DNA from: DATAEG01 sp963703085
GTDB taxonomy: Bacteria > Actinomycetota > Actinomycetes > Mycobacteriales > Jatrophihabitantaceae
Length of the DNA: 64,000 nucleotides
Direction of reading: 5' to 3'
Assembly (NCBI GenBank): GCA_963703085.1
Contig: OY969789.1
Location: 3,658,001 to 3,722,000 of the forward strand
Numbering within the stretch: position 1 is the first letter of the stretch; each line of letters starts with the position of its first letter. A program made the translations under genes and the position numbers. This document shows, in pieces, positions 50,375 to 64,000 of the stretch. The notes beneath the pieces are model-generated. The model was not told the origin of the DNA. It made no database searches and worked only from the letters and a program-made list of their open reading frames with translations.

Positions 50375-51807
50375 GCAAAGTCCTCACCTCAGTTCCGGTC
50401 GGCGAACGCGTCGGCATCGCGTTCTCCGGTGGCCTCGACACCTCGGTCGCGGTCGCCTGGATGCGTGCCAAGGGCGCTGTCCCGTGCACCTACACCGCCG
50501 ATATCGGGCAGTACGACGAGCCCGACATCTCGGGTGTCCCGGAGCGGGCGCGGCAATACGGTGCCGACCTCGCCCGGGCCGTGGACTGCCGCCGAGAACT
50601 CGTCGAGGAGGGGTTCGCCGCGCTGGCCTGCGGTGCTTTCCACATCCGCTCCGGTGGCCGCGCGTACTTCAACACCACGCCGCTTGGCCGGGCCGTGACC
50701 GGCACGATGCTGATCCGCGCCATGCAGTCCGACGACGTGCACATCTGGGGCGACGGCTCGACGTTCAAGGGCAACGACATCGAGCGCTTCTACCGGTACG
50801 GGCTGCTGGCCAATCCGGCGCTGCGCATCTACAAGCCGTGGTTGGACGCCGACTTCGTGAGCGAACTCGGCGGCCGGGCCGAGATGAGCCAGTGGCTGAC
50901 CGAGCACGACCTGCCCTACCGCGACACCAAGGAGAAGGCGTACTCGACCGACGCCAACATCTGGGGCGCCACGCACGAGGCGAAGACCCTGGAACACCTT
51001 GAGGTATCGCTGGAGACCGTCGAGCCGATCATGGGGGTGCGGTTCTGGGACCCCGCCGTAGAGATCGAGGCCGAGACCGTCACCGTCGAGTTCAGCTCGG
51101 GCCGACCGGTGGCGATCAACGGGAGGAGATACGACGACCCGGTGGCGCTGGTGCATGAGGCGAACACGGTCGCCGGCCGGCACGGGCTCGGCATGTCCGA
51201 CCAGATCGAGAACCGGATCATCGAAGCCAAGTCCCGCGGCATCTACGAGGCGCCGGGGATGGCGCTGCTCTGGATCGGGTACGAACGGTTGCTCAACGCG
51301 ATCCACAACGAGGACACCATCGCGACCTACCACGGCGAAGGCCGCCGACTGGGCCGGTTGCTGTACGAGGGTCGCTGGCTCGACCCGCAGGCCTTGATGC
51401 TGCGCGAGTCGATCCAGCGTTGGGTCGCCTCCCTGGTCACCGGCGAAGTCACGGTGCGGCTGCGTCGCGGCGAGGACTATTCGATCCTCGACACCCGCGG
51501 ACCGGGGTTGTCCTACCACCCGGACAAGCTATCGATGGAGCGCACCGTGAACGCCGCCTTCGGCCCGGTGGACCGCATCGGACAGCTCACCATGCGCAAT
51601 CTCGACATCGCCGACTCCCGGTCCAAGCTCGAGCAGTACGCCGGTCAACCGCTCGACCAGGGCCAGGTCCTGGTCGAGAACGGCACGCTGTTCGGCGAGT
51701 TCGCCCGCGGCGGCGCCGAACAGATCGCAGCCGACCCGGCCGCCGGCATCGCTCGCTCCGACGAGTCGGTGCTGGACAATGCGGCGATGGAGTCCGGCAA
51801 TGATTAG
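50371..51807 (+). CDS. argG: Argininosuccinate synthase (long, Escherichia coli-like type)
   Basis: Joins citrulline and aspartate using ATP. At 478 residues, with a ~10-residue N-terminal lead before GIAFSGGLDTSVAVAWMRAK, it belongs to the longer type typified by Escherichia coli ArgG, not the ~400-residue type that starts VVLAYSGGLDTS. Further support is FNTTPLGRAVTGTMLIRAM near residue 100, WGDGSTFKGNDIERFYRYG near 127 and EAPGMALLWIGYERLL near 294. It lies normally within the arg operon (GTGA overlap with argR). Confidence 0.95.
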   Translation: MSKVLTSVPVGERVGIAFSGGLDTSVAVAWMRAKGAVPCTYTADIGQYDEPDISGVPERARQYGADLARAVDCRRELVEEGFAALACGAFHIRSGGRAYFNTTPLGRAVTGTMLIRAMQSDDVHIWGDGSTFKGNDIERFYRYGLLANPALRIYKPWLDADFVSELGGRAEMSQWLTEHDLPYRDTKEKAYSTDANIWGATHEAKTLEHLEVSLETVEPIMGVRFWDPAVEIEAETVTVEFSSGRPVAINGRRYDDPVALVHEANTVAGRHGLGMSDQIENRIIEAKSRGIYEAPGMALLWIGYERLLNAIHNEDTIATYHGEGRRLGRLLYEGRWLDPQALMLRESIQRWVASLVTGEVTVRLRRGEDYSILDTRGPGLSYHPDKLSMERTVNAAFGPVDRIGQLTMRNLDIADSRSKLEQYAGQPLDQGQVLVENGTLFGEFARGGAEQIAADPAAGIARSDESVLDNAAMESGND

Positions 51808-51811
51808 CTCG

Positions 51812-51855
51812 CCACGAAACTGCTCGCTGTGCTCGCATTTCCGCGGGAGCCCCGA

Positions 51856-51858
<3 letters not shown>
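51812..51858 (+). repeat. Degenerate copy of the rib-operon 59-bp repeat, directly before argH
   Basis: CACGAAA, then GCTC and a tail TTTCCGCGGGAGCCCCG ending in ATGA, follow the same order as the repeat units at 7299–7416 (TTCCGCGGGGGCCCCG, then ATGA). It fills most of the 48-bp gap between argG and argH, and the argH start codon is the ATG at its end. Confidence 0.5.
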
Positions 51859-53280
<1,422 letters not shown>

Positions 53281-53281
53281 G

Positions 53282-53908
53282 GTGAGCCAGGCGCTGCGGG
53301 CCCGGCTGTCCGGTCGAGCGACGACGGTGGCGCCGGCGTTGCTCGGCGCGCGGCTGGAGTCCGGCCGCGGAGAAGACCTGGTCGCGATCGAGCTGACCGA
53401 GGTGGAGGCGTACGAGGGCGGTGCGGATCCGGCGTCGCACGCGTTTCGCGGCCCGACACCACGGAATGCCGTGATGTTCGGGCCGGCCGGATTCCTGTAC
53501 GTGTACTTCGTCTACGGCATGCACTGGTGCGCGAACGTCGTCTGCGGCCCGGACGGTGAGGCCTCCGCGGTGTTGCTCCGGGCCGGCCGGGTGGTGGCCG
53601 GCCAGGACCTCGCCCGGACCCGGCGCCGGGCGGCTCGCTCCGAAGCCGACCTGGGGCGCGGCCCGGCCCGCCTTGCCCAGTGCCTGGGGCTGACCGGCGC
53701 CGACTCCGGCCTCGACCTGCTCGCTGCGGAGTCGCCGGTGCGGCTGACCGCGCTGGGCTCGGCCCAGGACGCCGTCGCGGTCGGCCCACGGGTCGGCGTC
53801 GCGGCCGCGCCCGACGCCGAACTGCGCTTCTGGCTGGCCGGCGAACCGTCGGTGTCGGTCTACCGCCGAGGCGGCCGGCCATCGGCTCGGCCGGGACGGC
53901 AGACTTGA
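53282..53908 (+). CDS. DNA-3-methyladenine glycosylase (AAG/MPG family)
   Basis: Base-excision repair of alkylated purines. 208 residues from GTG 53282, with ELTEVEAYEGGADPASHAFRG-type motif near residue 40 (the catalytic Glu in the VEAY segment), RNAVMFGPAGFLYVYFVYGM near 61 and LGRGPARLAQCLGL near 125. It starts 1 bp after argH and ends 4 bp before tyrS; argH-mpg-tyrS linkage is common in actinobacteria. The frame runs further upstream into argH, but that is not the gene. Confidence 0.93.
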   Translation: MSQALRARLSGRATTVAPALLGARLESGRGEDLVAIELTEVEAYEGGADPASHAFRGPTPRNAVMFGPAGFLYVYFVYGMHWCANVVCGPDGEASAVLLRAGRVVAGQDLARTRRRAARSEADLGRGPARLAQCLGLTGADSGLDLLAAESPVRLTALGSAQDAVAVGPRVGVAAAPDAELRFWLAGEPSVSVYRRGGRPSARPGRQT

Positions 53909-53912
53909 CCCC

Positions 53913-55157
53913 GTGACCGTGCCCAGCGTTCCCGTCCCGCCCGATGACCTGCCTGCCGAGCTGCATGACGCGTACCAGGTGCTGGCCTCCGGCGCGGCAG
54001 CCATCCTGCCGGCGGACGGGCTGGCCGAGCGGATGATCACAGCGCACCGCGAACACCGCCCGCTGCGGGTGAAGCTCGGCATCGACCCGTCCGGGACCCA
54101 GCTCACCCTGGGCCACGCCGTCGTGCTGCGCAAACTGCGCCAGTTCCAGGACGTCGGCCATCTGGCGATCTTGGTGGTCGGCGGGTTCACCGGCCAGGTG
54201 GGCGACCCGTCCGGGCGAAGTGCGACCCGTTCGGTCCAGACGCCCGAACAGGTGGTGGCCAACGCGCAGGGTTACTTCGACCAGGTCATGCGCATCCTCG
54301 ACCCGCAGCGCAGTGAAGTGGTCAACAACGCGTCGTGGCTGGCGCCGATGACGGTCGCCGAACTTTTGGGCTACGCCCGAGAGATGACCGTCGCCCAATT
54401 GCTCGAGCGCGACGACTTCGCCCGCAGGTTCACGGGCAACGTGCCGATCTCGCTGTCCGAGCTGTTCTACCCGATGCTGCAGGGCATCGACTCCGTCGAG
54501 ATCCACGCCGACATCGAACTGGGTGGGACCGACCAGACCTTCAACAATCTGGTCGGCCGCGAACTGCAGCGCAGTCGCGGGCAGGCACCCCAAGCTGTGA
54601 TGACCCTGCCGTTGCTGGTGGGCACTGACGGCGTGGAAAAGATGGGTAAGTCGCTGAACAACTTCGTCGCCATCGACGAGCCGCCGGCCGAGCAGTTCGG
54701 CAAGTTGATGAGCATCCCGGACTCGGCCGTCGGCATGTACGCCTCGCTGTGCACGACGCTGCCACCGGCCGACGTCGCCGAACTTGCCGCCGCTGCGGCC
54801 GCCGGCGGCACGGCCGCCGGCGCGGCCAAGCGCCGGATGGCCCGCGAGGTGGTCGGGCTGTACCACGGAAACGAGGCAGCGGCTGAGGCCGAAGCCGCCT
54901 TCGATGCTCGGTTCCGCGACGGCGCCGTGCCCCAGGACGTCCCGGAGCACCGCGTGGGCGACGGGCCGTCGGTGCACATCCCGACAATCTTGGTGGCGAG
55001 CGGTCTGGCCGCGTCCACCAGCGCAGCCCGGCGCCTGGTGAACGGCGGCGGCGTGAAATTGGACGGTGTACCGGTGCAGAGCTACGACCTGCCACGGGCG
55101 GACATCGTCGGTCGGGTTCTGGCGGCCGGCAAGCGTCGGGCGGTCCGCCTGATCTGA
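53913..55157 (+). CDS. tyrS: Tyrosine--tRNA ligase (Thermus-like type)
   Basis: Class I synthetase, 414 residues from GTG 53913. The HIGH motif is LTLGHAVVLRKLRQFQD near residue 65, and the KMSKS loop reads EKMGKSLNNF near 245. The GDPSGRSATR segment and overall pattern match the Thermus thermophilus-type TyrRS rather than the type with GATGMIGDP common in mycobacteria. A C-terminal S4 RNA-binding domain is present (ARRLVNGGGVKLDG). It is the last gene before the rRNA operon. Confidence 0.95.
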   Translation: MTVPSVPVPPDDLPAELHDAYQVLASGAAAILPADGLAERMITAHREHRPLRVKLGIDPSGTQLTLGHAVVLRKLRQFQDVGHLAILVVGGFTGQVGDPSGRSATRSVQTPEQVVANAQGYFDQVMRILDPQRSEVVNNASWLAPMTVAELLGYAREMTVAQLLERDDFARRFTGNVPISLSELFYPMLQGIDSVEIHADIELGGTDQTFNNLVGRELQRSRGQAPQAVMTLPLLVGTDGVEKMGKSLNNFVAIDEPPAEQFGKLMSIPDSAVGMYASLCTTLPPADVAELAAAAAAGGTAAGAAKRRMAREVVGLYHGNEAAAEAEAAFDARFRDGAVPQDVPEHRVGDGPSVHIPTILVASGLAASTSAARRLVNGGGVKLDGVPVQSYDLPRADIVGRVLAAGKRRAVRLI

Positions 55158-55384
55158 GCGCGGACGTGGCGGGCATCACGTCCGGCGGCGGTGCGTCGGG
55201 TTGAACCAGCGCCCGCAGACCAACTAGTGTTCAACACGTTCCACCGAAGCACCTGCAAGCACCAAGCGGAGCTAATCCGCCAGCACGGGCTAATCGGACG
55301 GACACCCCAGTCAGGACACCAGCGCAGTTGGCTGCGTCCGCGATCGGGACTCGCCCGAGGGCGGGAGTCAGGCCCGCAAGGGAT

Positions 55385-55413
55385 TTGACGCCCCAGACCG
55401 GCGCGAGTAATGT
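55385..55413 (+). promoter_or_regulatory. rRNA operon promoter
   Basis: TTGACG (55385–55390) and TAATGT (55408–55413) are separated by exactly 17 bp, giving a start near 55420. The 536-bp gene-free stretch 55158–55693 holds this promoter, the processing stem and boxA-like sequence at 55466–55490, and then about 200 nt of leader before the mature 16S. No protein gene is credible there. Confidence 0.75.
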
Positions 55414-55465
55414 TTCACGGGTTGCCCCGAAGACGGTTCGAAAGGCCATCGACGGTGCGCGTCCG

Positions 55466-55490
55466 CTCCTTGAGAACTCAACAGCGTGCC
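55466..55490 (+). other. boxA-like sequence and 5' arm of the 16S processing stem
   Basis: CTCCTTGAGAACTCAACA resembles the actinobacterial rrn boxA/antitermination region. ACTCAACAGCGTGCC (55476–55490) is exactly complementary to GGCACGCTGTTGAGT at 57414–57428 after the 16S gene, so the two arms would close a long stem around the 16S precursor for RNase III-type cleavage. Confidence 0.7.
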
Positions 55491-55693
55491 GAAAGTTAGT
55501 GCCATAAGCAATAACCCCCGATTCGGTGAAGCCATTATGGCGGAGCCGATAAGGGATTCCTTTGGTACATCGAGCAGAAGTAAACGTTCAGCTCGTATGG
55601 ACCAGCGATCAACGTTGTGCGCGTAAGCGTACGACGCTTTCTGTGTCGACACCCCACCGAACGGTTTACCGCGAGGTGGCGAGTCAAAATACA

Positions 55694-60735
<5,042 letters not shown>

Positions 60736-60841
60736 ACAACACACACTTTCGTTGACCTCCGGGTCAACGAGCGCTTGCGTCCACTATGCGGTTCCCGAGG
60801 TGCGGTCACTGGCCGCACGCCAGGGACCATATCTCCATAGA

Positions 60842-60960
60842 GTTTCGGCGACCATAGCGAGAGGGAAACGCCCGGTCCCATCCCGAACCCGGAAGCTAAG
60901 CCTCTCAGCGCCGATGGTACTGCGCGGGCCACCGCGTGGGAGAGTAGGACGTCGCCGGAC
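60842..60960 (+). rRNA. rrf: 5S ribosomal RNA
   Basis: About 119 nt. It begins GTTTCGGCGACCATAGCGAG and ends GTAGGACGTCGCCGGAC, whose ends pair to form helix I; CCCATCCCGAACCCGGAAG is the conserved loop B/C region. The gap between 23S and 5S holds a GTTGACC/GGTCAAC hairpin and the 3' arm of the 23S processing stem. Confidence 0.97.
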
Positions 60961-60970
60961 ACAACTTTGT

Positions 60971-61018
60971 ACGAGGGCCGCGTGCACCGGAGATTTCTTC
61001 GGTGCACGCGGCCCTCGT
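60971..61018 (+). terminator. Strong hairpin terminator of the rRNA operon
   Basis: A perfect 19-bp stem (60971–60989 with 61000–61018) with a 10-nt loop GAGATTTCTT, followed by CGTTATGTT. It lies 10 bp after 5S. There is no long U-run, as is usual for actinobacterial terminators. Confidence 0.9.
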
Positions 61019-61083
61019 CGTTATGTTCCGGGCATCGGGGTGCGCCGTTCTGGTGCGCGACGTATCCGAGATAGAGGCAAAGA

Positions 61084-62064
61084 ATGGCAGAGTCCGACGG
61101 TCCTAAGCGGTACCCGCCCCGCTCGGGCACGCCGCAACGCACACCGGGCGCGGGGCCAGCTGATGCGCGCCCGCAACGCACACCGGGCGCGCGGTCAGCC
61201 GATCCGCATCGGGAGGGTGACGCCCGCAGCGAACGTCACGGTGCGGGCCCCCGGCGCGATCCCACCGCTACGCGTTCCGGCCGACCGAATCGCGATGCCG
61301 ATCGGGAGGCGACAGGTCAGCGGCGCGGCGGCGGGCAGGGTCGTCCCGTGCGGCCGGCCGGGCGCCGCGCTGAGGACGACACCCGGCATCGGGAGGTGCC
61401 GGTAGGCCCTGCGCTACCAGCGGATATCGGCCCGGAGATGCTGGACATGGGTGCGCGCGGTGAGTTGCGTGGGTTGAGTAAAGACGTGGCCGACGACGTG
61501 GCGGTCCATCTGGTGGCCGCCGGTGTGCTAATCGACGACGACCCGGCAACGGCTCTCGAACACGCACGGTATGCCCGGGCCCGGGCCCGCCGGGTCGGCG
61601 CCGTCCGCGAGGCCGTGGGGATAGCCGCGTACGCCGCAGGGGAATACGCCGATGCCCTGGCGGAACTACGGGCGGCTCGCCGGATGAATGGCGATCCGTC
61701 CGGCCTGGCCATGATCGCTGACTGTGAACGTGCCCTCGGCCGCCCGCAGCGCGCCCTGAAAGCGATCGACGACCCGGACTTCGCTCGGCTGGACCCCGAG
61801 GATCAAGTCGAGGTGGTATTGGTCGTCGCCGGCGCCCGGCGCGATCTCGGACAACATGATGCAGCGCTTGTCACCCTGGCCCGCGGTGGGCTGGACGACG
61901 AGCCGCCCGGGCCGTCCAGCTCGCGGATGTGGTACGCCTATGCCGACACTCTCGCCGACATGGGGCGGTCGGCGGAGGCAGCTACCTGGTTCACTCGAGT
62001 CGCGGAGGTCGACGATGACGGTGATACCGATGCTGCGGAGCGCGCCGCCGCGTTGACCGACTGA
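61084..62064 (+). CDS. Tetratricopeptide-repeat protein with disordered basic N-terminus
   Basis: 326 residues. Residues 1–110 are low-complexity, rich in Arg, Pro and Gly, and contain a 13-residue tandem repeat (PQRTPGA..., 39 bp period at 61132 and 61171). The rest is helical with TPR-like pairs, for example PATALEHARYARARARRVGA near 158, YADALAELRAARRMNGDPSG near 190 and YAYADTLADMGRSAEAATWF near 284. Similar proteins follow tyrS in other actinobacteria, such as Mycobacterium tuberculosis. Function unknown. Confidence 0.85.
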   Translation: MAESDGPKRYPPRSGTPQRTPGAGPADARPQRTPGARSADPHREGDARSERHGAGPRRDPTATRSGRPNRDADREATGQRRGGGQGRPVRPAGRRAEDDTRHREVPVGPALPADIGPEMLDMGARGELRGLSKDVADDVAVHLVAAGVLIDDDPATALEHARYARARARRVGAVREAVGIAAYAAGEYADALAELRAARRMNGDPSGLAMIADCERALGRPQRALKAIDDPDFARLDPEDQVEVVLVVAGARRDLGQHDAALVTLARGGLDDEPPGPSSSRMWYAYADTLADMGRSAEAATWFTRVAEVDDDGDTDAAERAAALTD

Positions 62065-62129
62065 CGCAGGCCGGCGGGTAGCACCGGCGTCTGACCGAAC
62101 CGGGCTCGGTGACGCTCACCCGGGTGTTG

Positions 62130-62159
62130 GCTGTGGACAGCGCATAGTCCGTCCACAGC
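62130..62159. promoter_or_regulatory. 9-bp inverted repeat upstream of the ssb-like gene
   Basis: GCTGTGGAC and GTCCACAGC are perfectly complementary, 12 bp apart, 48 bp before the SSB-like gene start. CATAGT between the arms could be a -10 box. The arms resemble half of a DnaA box but do not match it. It is a candidate operator for the gene downstream. Confidence 0.4.
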
Positions 62160-62207
62160 GCTGGCTGATCCGCGACGTCGCCGCCCCAACCCGAGCAGGC
62201 TTATCAC

Positions 62208-62603
62208 ATGACACAGACACGAGCCCGGAACACGGGTAAGGCCGCGACCGGCGAAGGCCATCGCAACGAGATTTTGTTGGTCGGCCTGCTCACCCGGCAG
62301 CCAGTAGCACGAGAGGCAGCCGACGGCGATGAGGTCACCACCTTCGCCTTGGCGGTGCACTCTCGAGAGGGCACCGGTGGCAGCGACCTGATCGACTGCG
62401 TGGCGCGCCGACCGGCAATCCGGAACAAGGTGGCACTGCGTGCGCCCGGCGAGACGATCGAGGTCAGTGGGCCGCTGCGGCACCGCTTCTGGCGATCGGA
62501 CGGGAAGTTAGTGAGTCGCTATGAGGTCGAGGTCGAACGGATCGCGCTGCGTGGCCGGCTCACTCGGTCGCCGGCGCAATCTGATCAGCAAAGCGGCGGA
62601 TGA
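62208..62603 (+). CDS. Single-stranded DNA-binding (SSB/OB-fold) family protein
   Basis: 131 residues with an SSB-type OB fold: NEILLVGLLTRQPVAREA near residue 20, TTFALAVHSREGTGGSDLIDCVARR near 44 and LVSRYEVEVERIALRG near the C-terminus. It lacks the acidic C-terminal tip of housekeeping SSB (it ends QSDQQSGG), so it is probably the secondary SSB-like protein found in many actinobacteria. It overlaps the convergent DUF1015 gene by 44 bp. Confidence 0.82.
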   Translation: MTQTRARNTGKAATGEGHRNEILLVGLLTRQPVAREAADGDEVTTFALAVHSREGTGGSDLIDCVARRPAIRNKVALRAPGETIEVSGPLRHRFWRSDGKLVSRYEVEVERIALRGRLTRSPAQSDQQSGG

Positions 62604-63942
62604 CCATCCCGGAAGCAGGTTTCGGTGTGAACAGCGTCGACTTCCGTGGCATTCGGGCGCCGGCGGCGGCCACCGCGGCAACGGCGTCGACGGGGGTAGC
62701 GCGCAGCACTACCGCGATGCCGTGCAGCTCCCGGGCCAGCCCGATCGCCTCGGCAACGGAGTGTGCATAGCGCACGCTCGCTTCGTCGTCGGTCACTCCC
62801 CACACGTCACCGATCACGACCCGATGCAGGATGGTGACGTCAAGGTCAAGCAACGCAGCCGGTTCGTCGTGATCCCGGTGCGCGTCGATCAGGTCTGATG
62901 ACGGCGGTCCCAGTAATGCCGCTCGGGCACCGTCGGTGATCACAGCGTGGAAACCGGGGCCGGCATTGTCGAGCTCGGTGACGGCTTCGGCGTAGCTGTC
63001 GAAGGGCGTCGCGGACAACCGGTCCGCAGCACCGCGCACGGCGGCTGCGAAGTCGAGCCCGGCCACGACGCGGTGGATGGGATGAACCTCGGGTCCGTAC
63101 GCCGAGGTGTCCACGAGCAGCGCCAGTCCGCGATCCCACGGCCCGGGGCCGGCACTCTCCCGCCGCTCGTGTTGCAGTTGCCGATAGGTGGCGTATCGGT
63201 GATGCCCGTCCGCGATCAGCGCGCGCCGGAGAGAAAGGTCGCCCGCGACCGCCTCGTGGGCGCGGGGGTCGACGATCGCCCAGAGCCGATGCAGGGCGCC
63301 ATCCGGCGTCTGCGCCGTGGCGACTGCCTCAGCGTCGTCGACATCGGCAACCACCTGGGACGCCGGGCCACCGCCGTCGTATACGAGGTAGATGGGCTCC
63401 AGATTCGCGTCCGTGGCCTCCATGAGGGCCAACCGGTCGGCTACCGGCCCGGCCATGGTGTTCTCATGCGGGAGAATCACGCCGTCGGCGGGATTGCGCA
63501 GTTCGAGGGCTCCCAGTAAGCCTCGGGTGACGACGGCGGCTCCGGAGTCGTCAGCCTCGGTGCGCATCTCGTAGACATAGAGCGCCGGGAGGTCGTCGAC
63601 GCGCAACACACCGTCCGCGGTCCAGTCCGTCAGCAGGCGCGCGGCATGCTGGTAAGGGTCGTCAGCTGGGGCGGCGCCGGCCCCGCCTACGTGCGCAGCC
63701 TCCGGCTCGGTCGCCTGGCCGGGCGGTACCGGCAGGACCAATGCAACCGCGTTGTGCTCGTCGGCGTCCAGCAGCCGAAGCCGTTCGTCGGCGTCGATGA
63801 CGTCGTACGGCGGGCAGAGCACGTCACCGAGTCGATCCGGACCGATGGCGTATCGCAGCGCGCGGAACGGCGCCAGGGACAAGCCGTCGGTCGGTGTCGG
63901 GGTACCGGTCTGGGTCGGGTCTGGCGGCAGCGACTCGGACAT
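62560..63942 (-). CDS. DUF1015 family protein
   Basis: 460 residues. It begins after a Pro/Thr-rich leader with LAPFRALRYAIGPDRLGDVL and CPPYDVIDADER near residue 43, has VILPHENTM near 155, and the hallmark ALIADGHHRYATYRQL near 240. The HHRY motif belongs to the DUF1015 family, related to ParB/sulfiredoxin-fold proteins; the substrate is unknown here. It is transcribed toward the SSB-like gene. The remaining 58 bases to the window end hold nothing I can call. Confidence 0.9.
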   Translation of the reverse strand: MSESLPPDPTQTGTPTPTDGLSLAPFRALRYAIGPDRLGDVLCPPYDVIDADERLRLLDADEHNAVALVLPVPPGQATEPEAAHVGGAGAAPADDPYQHAARLLTDWTADGVLRVDDLPALYVYEMRTEADDSGAAVVTRGLLGALELRNPADGVILPHENTMAGPVADRLALMEATDANLEPIYLVYDGGGPASQVVADVDDAEAVATAQTPDGALHRLWAIVDPRAHEAVAGDLSLRRALIADGHHRYATYRQLQHERRESAGPGPWDRGLALLVDTSAYGPEVHPIHRVVAGLDFAAAVRGAADRLSATPFDSYAEAVTELDNAGPGFHAVITDGARAALLGPPSSDLIDAHRDHDEPAALLDLDVTILHRVVIGDVWGVTDDEASVRYAHSVAEAIGLARELHGIAVVLRATPVDAVAAVAAAGARMPRKSTLFTPKPASGMVIRRFADQIAPATE

Positions 63943-64000
63943 AGGCCGTCAGAGTAGTGCCCGCCGTCCGGTGGGGATGGCAATGGGCGCGGGTAGGACC

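Noticed and set aside
62101..62170. Replication origin or DnaA-box cluster
   Set aside because: CTGTGGAC/GTCCACAG only half-resemble a DnaA box, there are just two, and no dnaA, dnaN or gyr genes are near.

Overview
The window is a high-GC actinobacterial chromosome segment (Actinomycetota, class Actinomycetes). Support comes from the actinobacterial 16S/23S/5S sequences, an rRNA operon with no tRNA in its spacer, the argCJBDFRGH order, ribD–FMN riboswitch–ribE–ribBA–ribM–ribH, frequent GTG starts, ATGA/GTGA stop-start overlaps, and repeated TANNNT -10 boxes 6–7 nt before the start codon (leaderless mRNAs). The 16S looks like a Frankia/Nakamurella/Sporichthya-type lineage, but I cannot name a genus by eye.

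Layout. 1–3378: end of def, then fmt, rsmB, rpe. 3387–9591: riboflavin operon with an FMN riboswitch and a RibM/PnuC-type transporter, a 59-bp tandem repeat, ribH, then a MobA-like nucleotidyltransferase and an LtrA-family membrane protein. 9637–34874: a catabolic island. It holds a leftward DUF2877–FdrA–DUF1116 operon (AllH–AllF–AllG-type carbamoyltransferase; the FdrA gene has two frameshifts), a divergent PucR regulator, a decayed DUF222/HNH gene, a UraA-type uracil permease, a three-subunit molybdenum hydroxylase, a nitrilase-family amidase, hydantoinase-type HyuA/HyuB, a nucleoside hydrolase, a uridine-kinase-like protein, a CaiB-type CoA transferase, carbamate kinase and barbiturase. 34942–44508: hisE-hisG, a PH-domain protein, an SDR, DUF1844, infC-rpmI-rplT, a 23S rRNA methyltransferase, pheST, DUF4262. 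44639–55157: argCJBDFRGH, 3-methyladenine glycosylase, tyrS. 55385–61018: one rrn operon with promoter, processing stems and a strong terminator. 61084–63942: a TPR protein, an SSB-like protein and DUF1015.

Main biological point. The 9.6–34.9 kb island reads as oxidative pyrimidine catabolism: uracil uptake (UraA), oxidation to barbiturate (candidate: the form-II CoxL-type molybdenum hydroxylase beside the permease), and ring opening to ureidomalonate (barbiturase). Carbamate kinase overlaps the barbiturase start by 8 bp, and an AllFGH-type carbamoyltransferase operon lies in the same island. Ureidomalonate is the malonyl analogue of oxalurate, the AllFGH substrate. I therefore infer an energy-conserving branch in which ureidomalonate is phosphorolysed to malonamate and carbamoyl phosphate, carbamate kinase recovers ATP, and the amidase and CoA transferase finish the malonyl arm. 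The families are well supported; the assembled pathway is inference. The double frameshift in the FdrA gene leaves open whether it works in this strain.

Other items of note: infC with an ATC start behind a Shine-Dalgarno and an attenuator-like hairpin; tiny translationally coupled ORFs between ribM and ribH and between argB and argD; a 46-bp near-perfect palindrome forming the 3' end of the coxL-like gene; and a degenerate third copy of the rib repeat just before argH.
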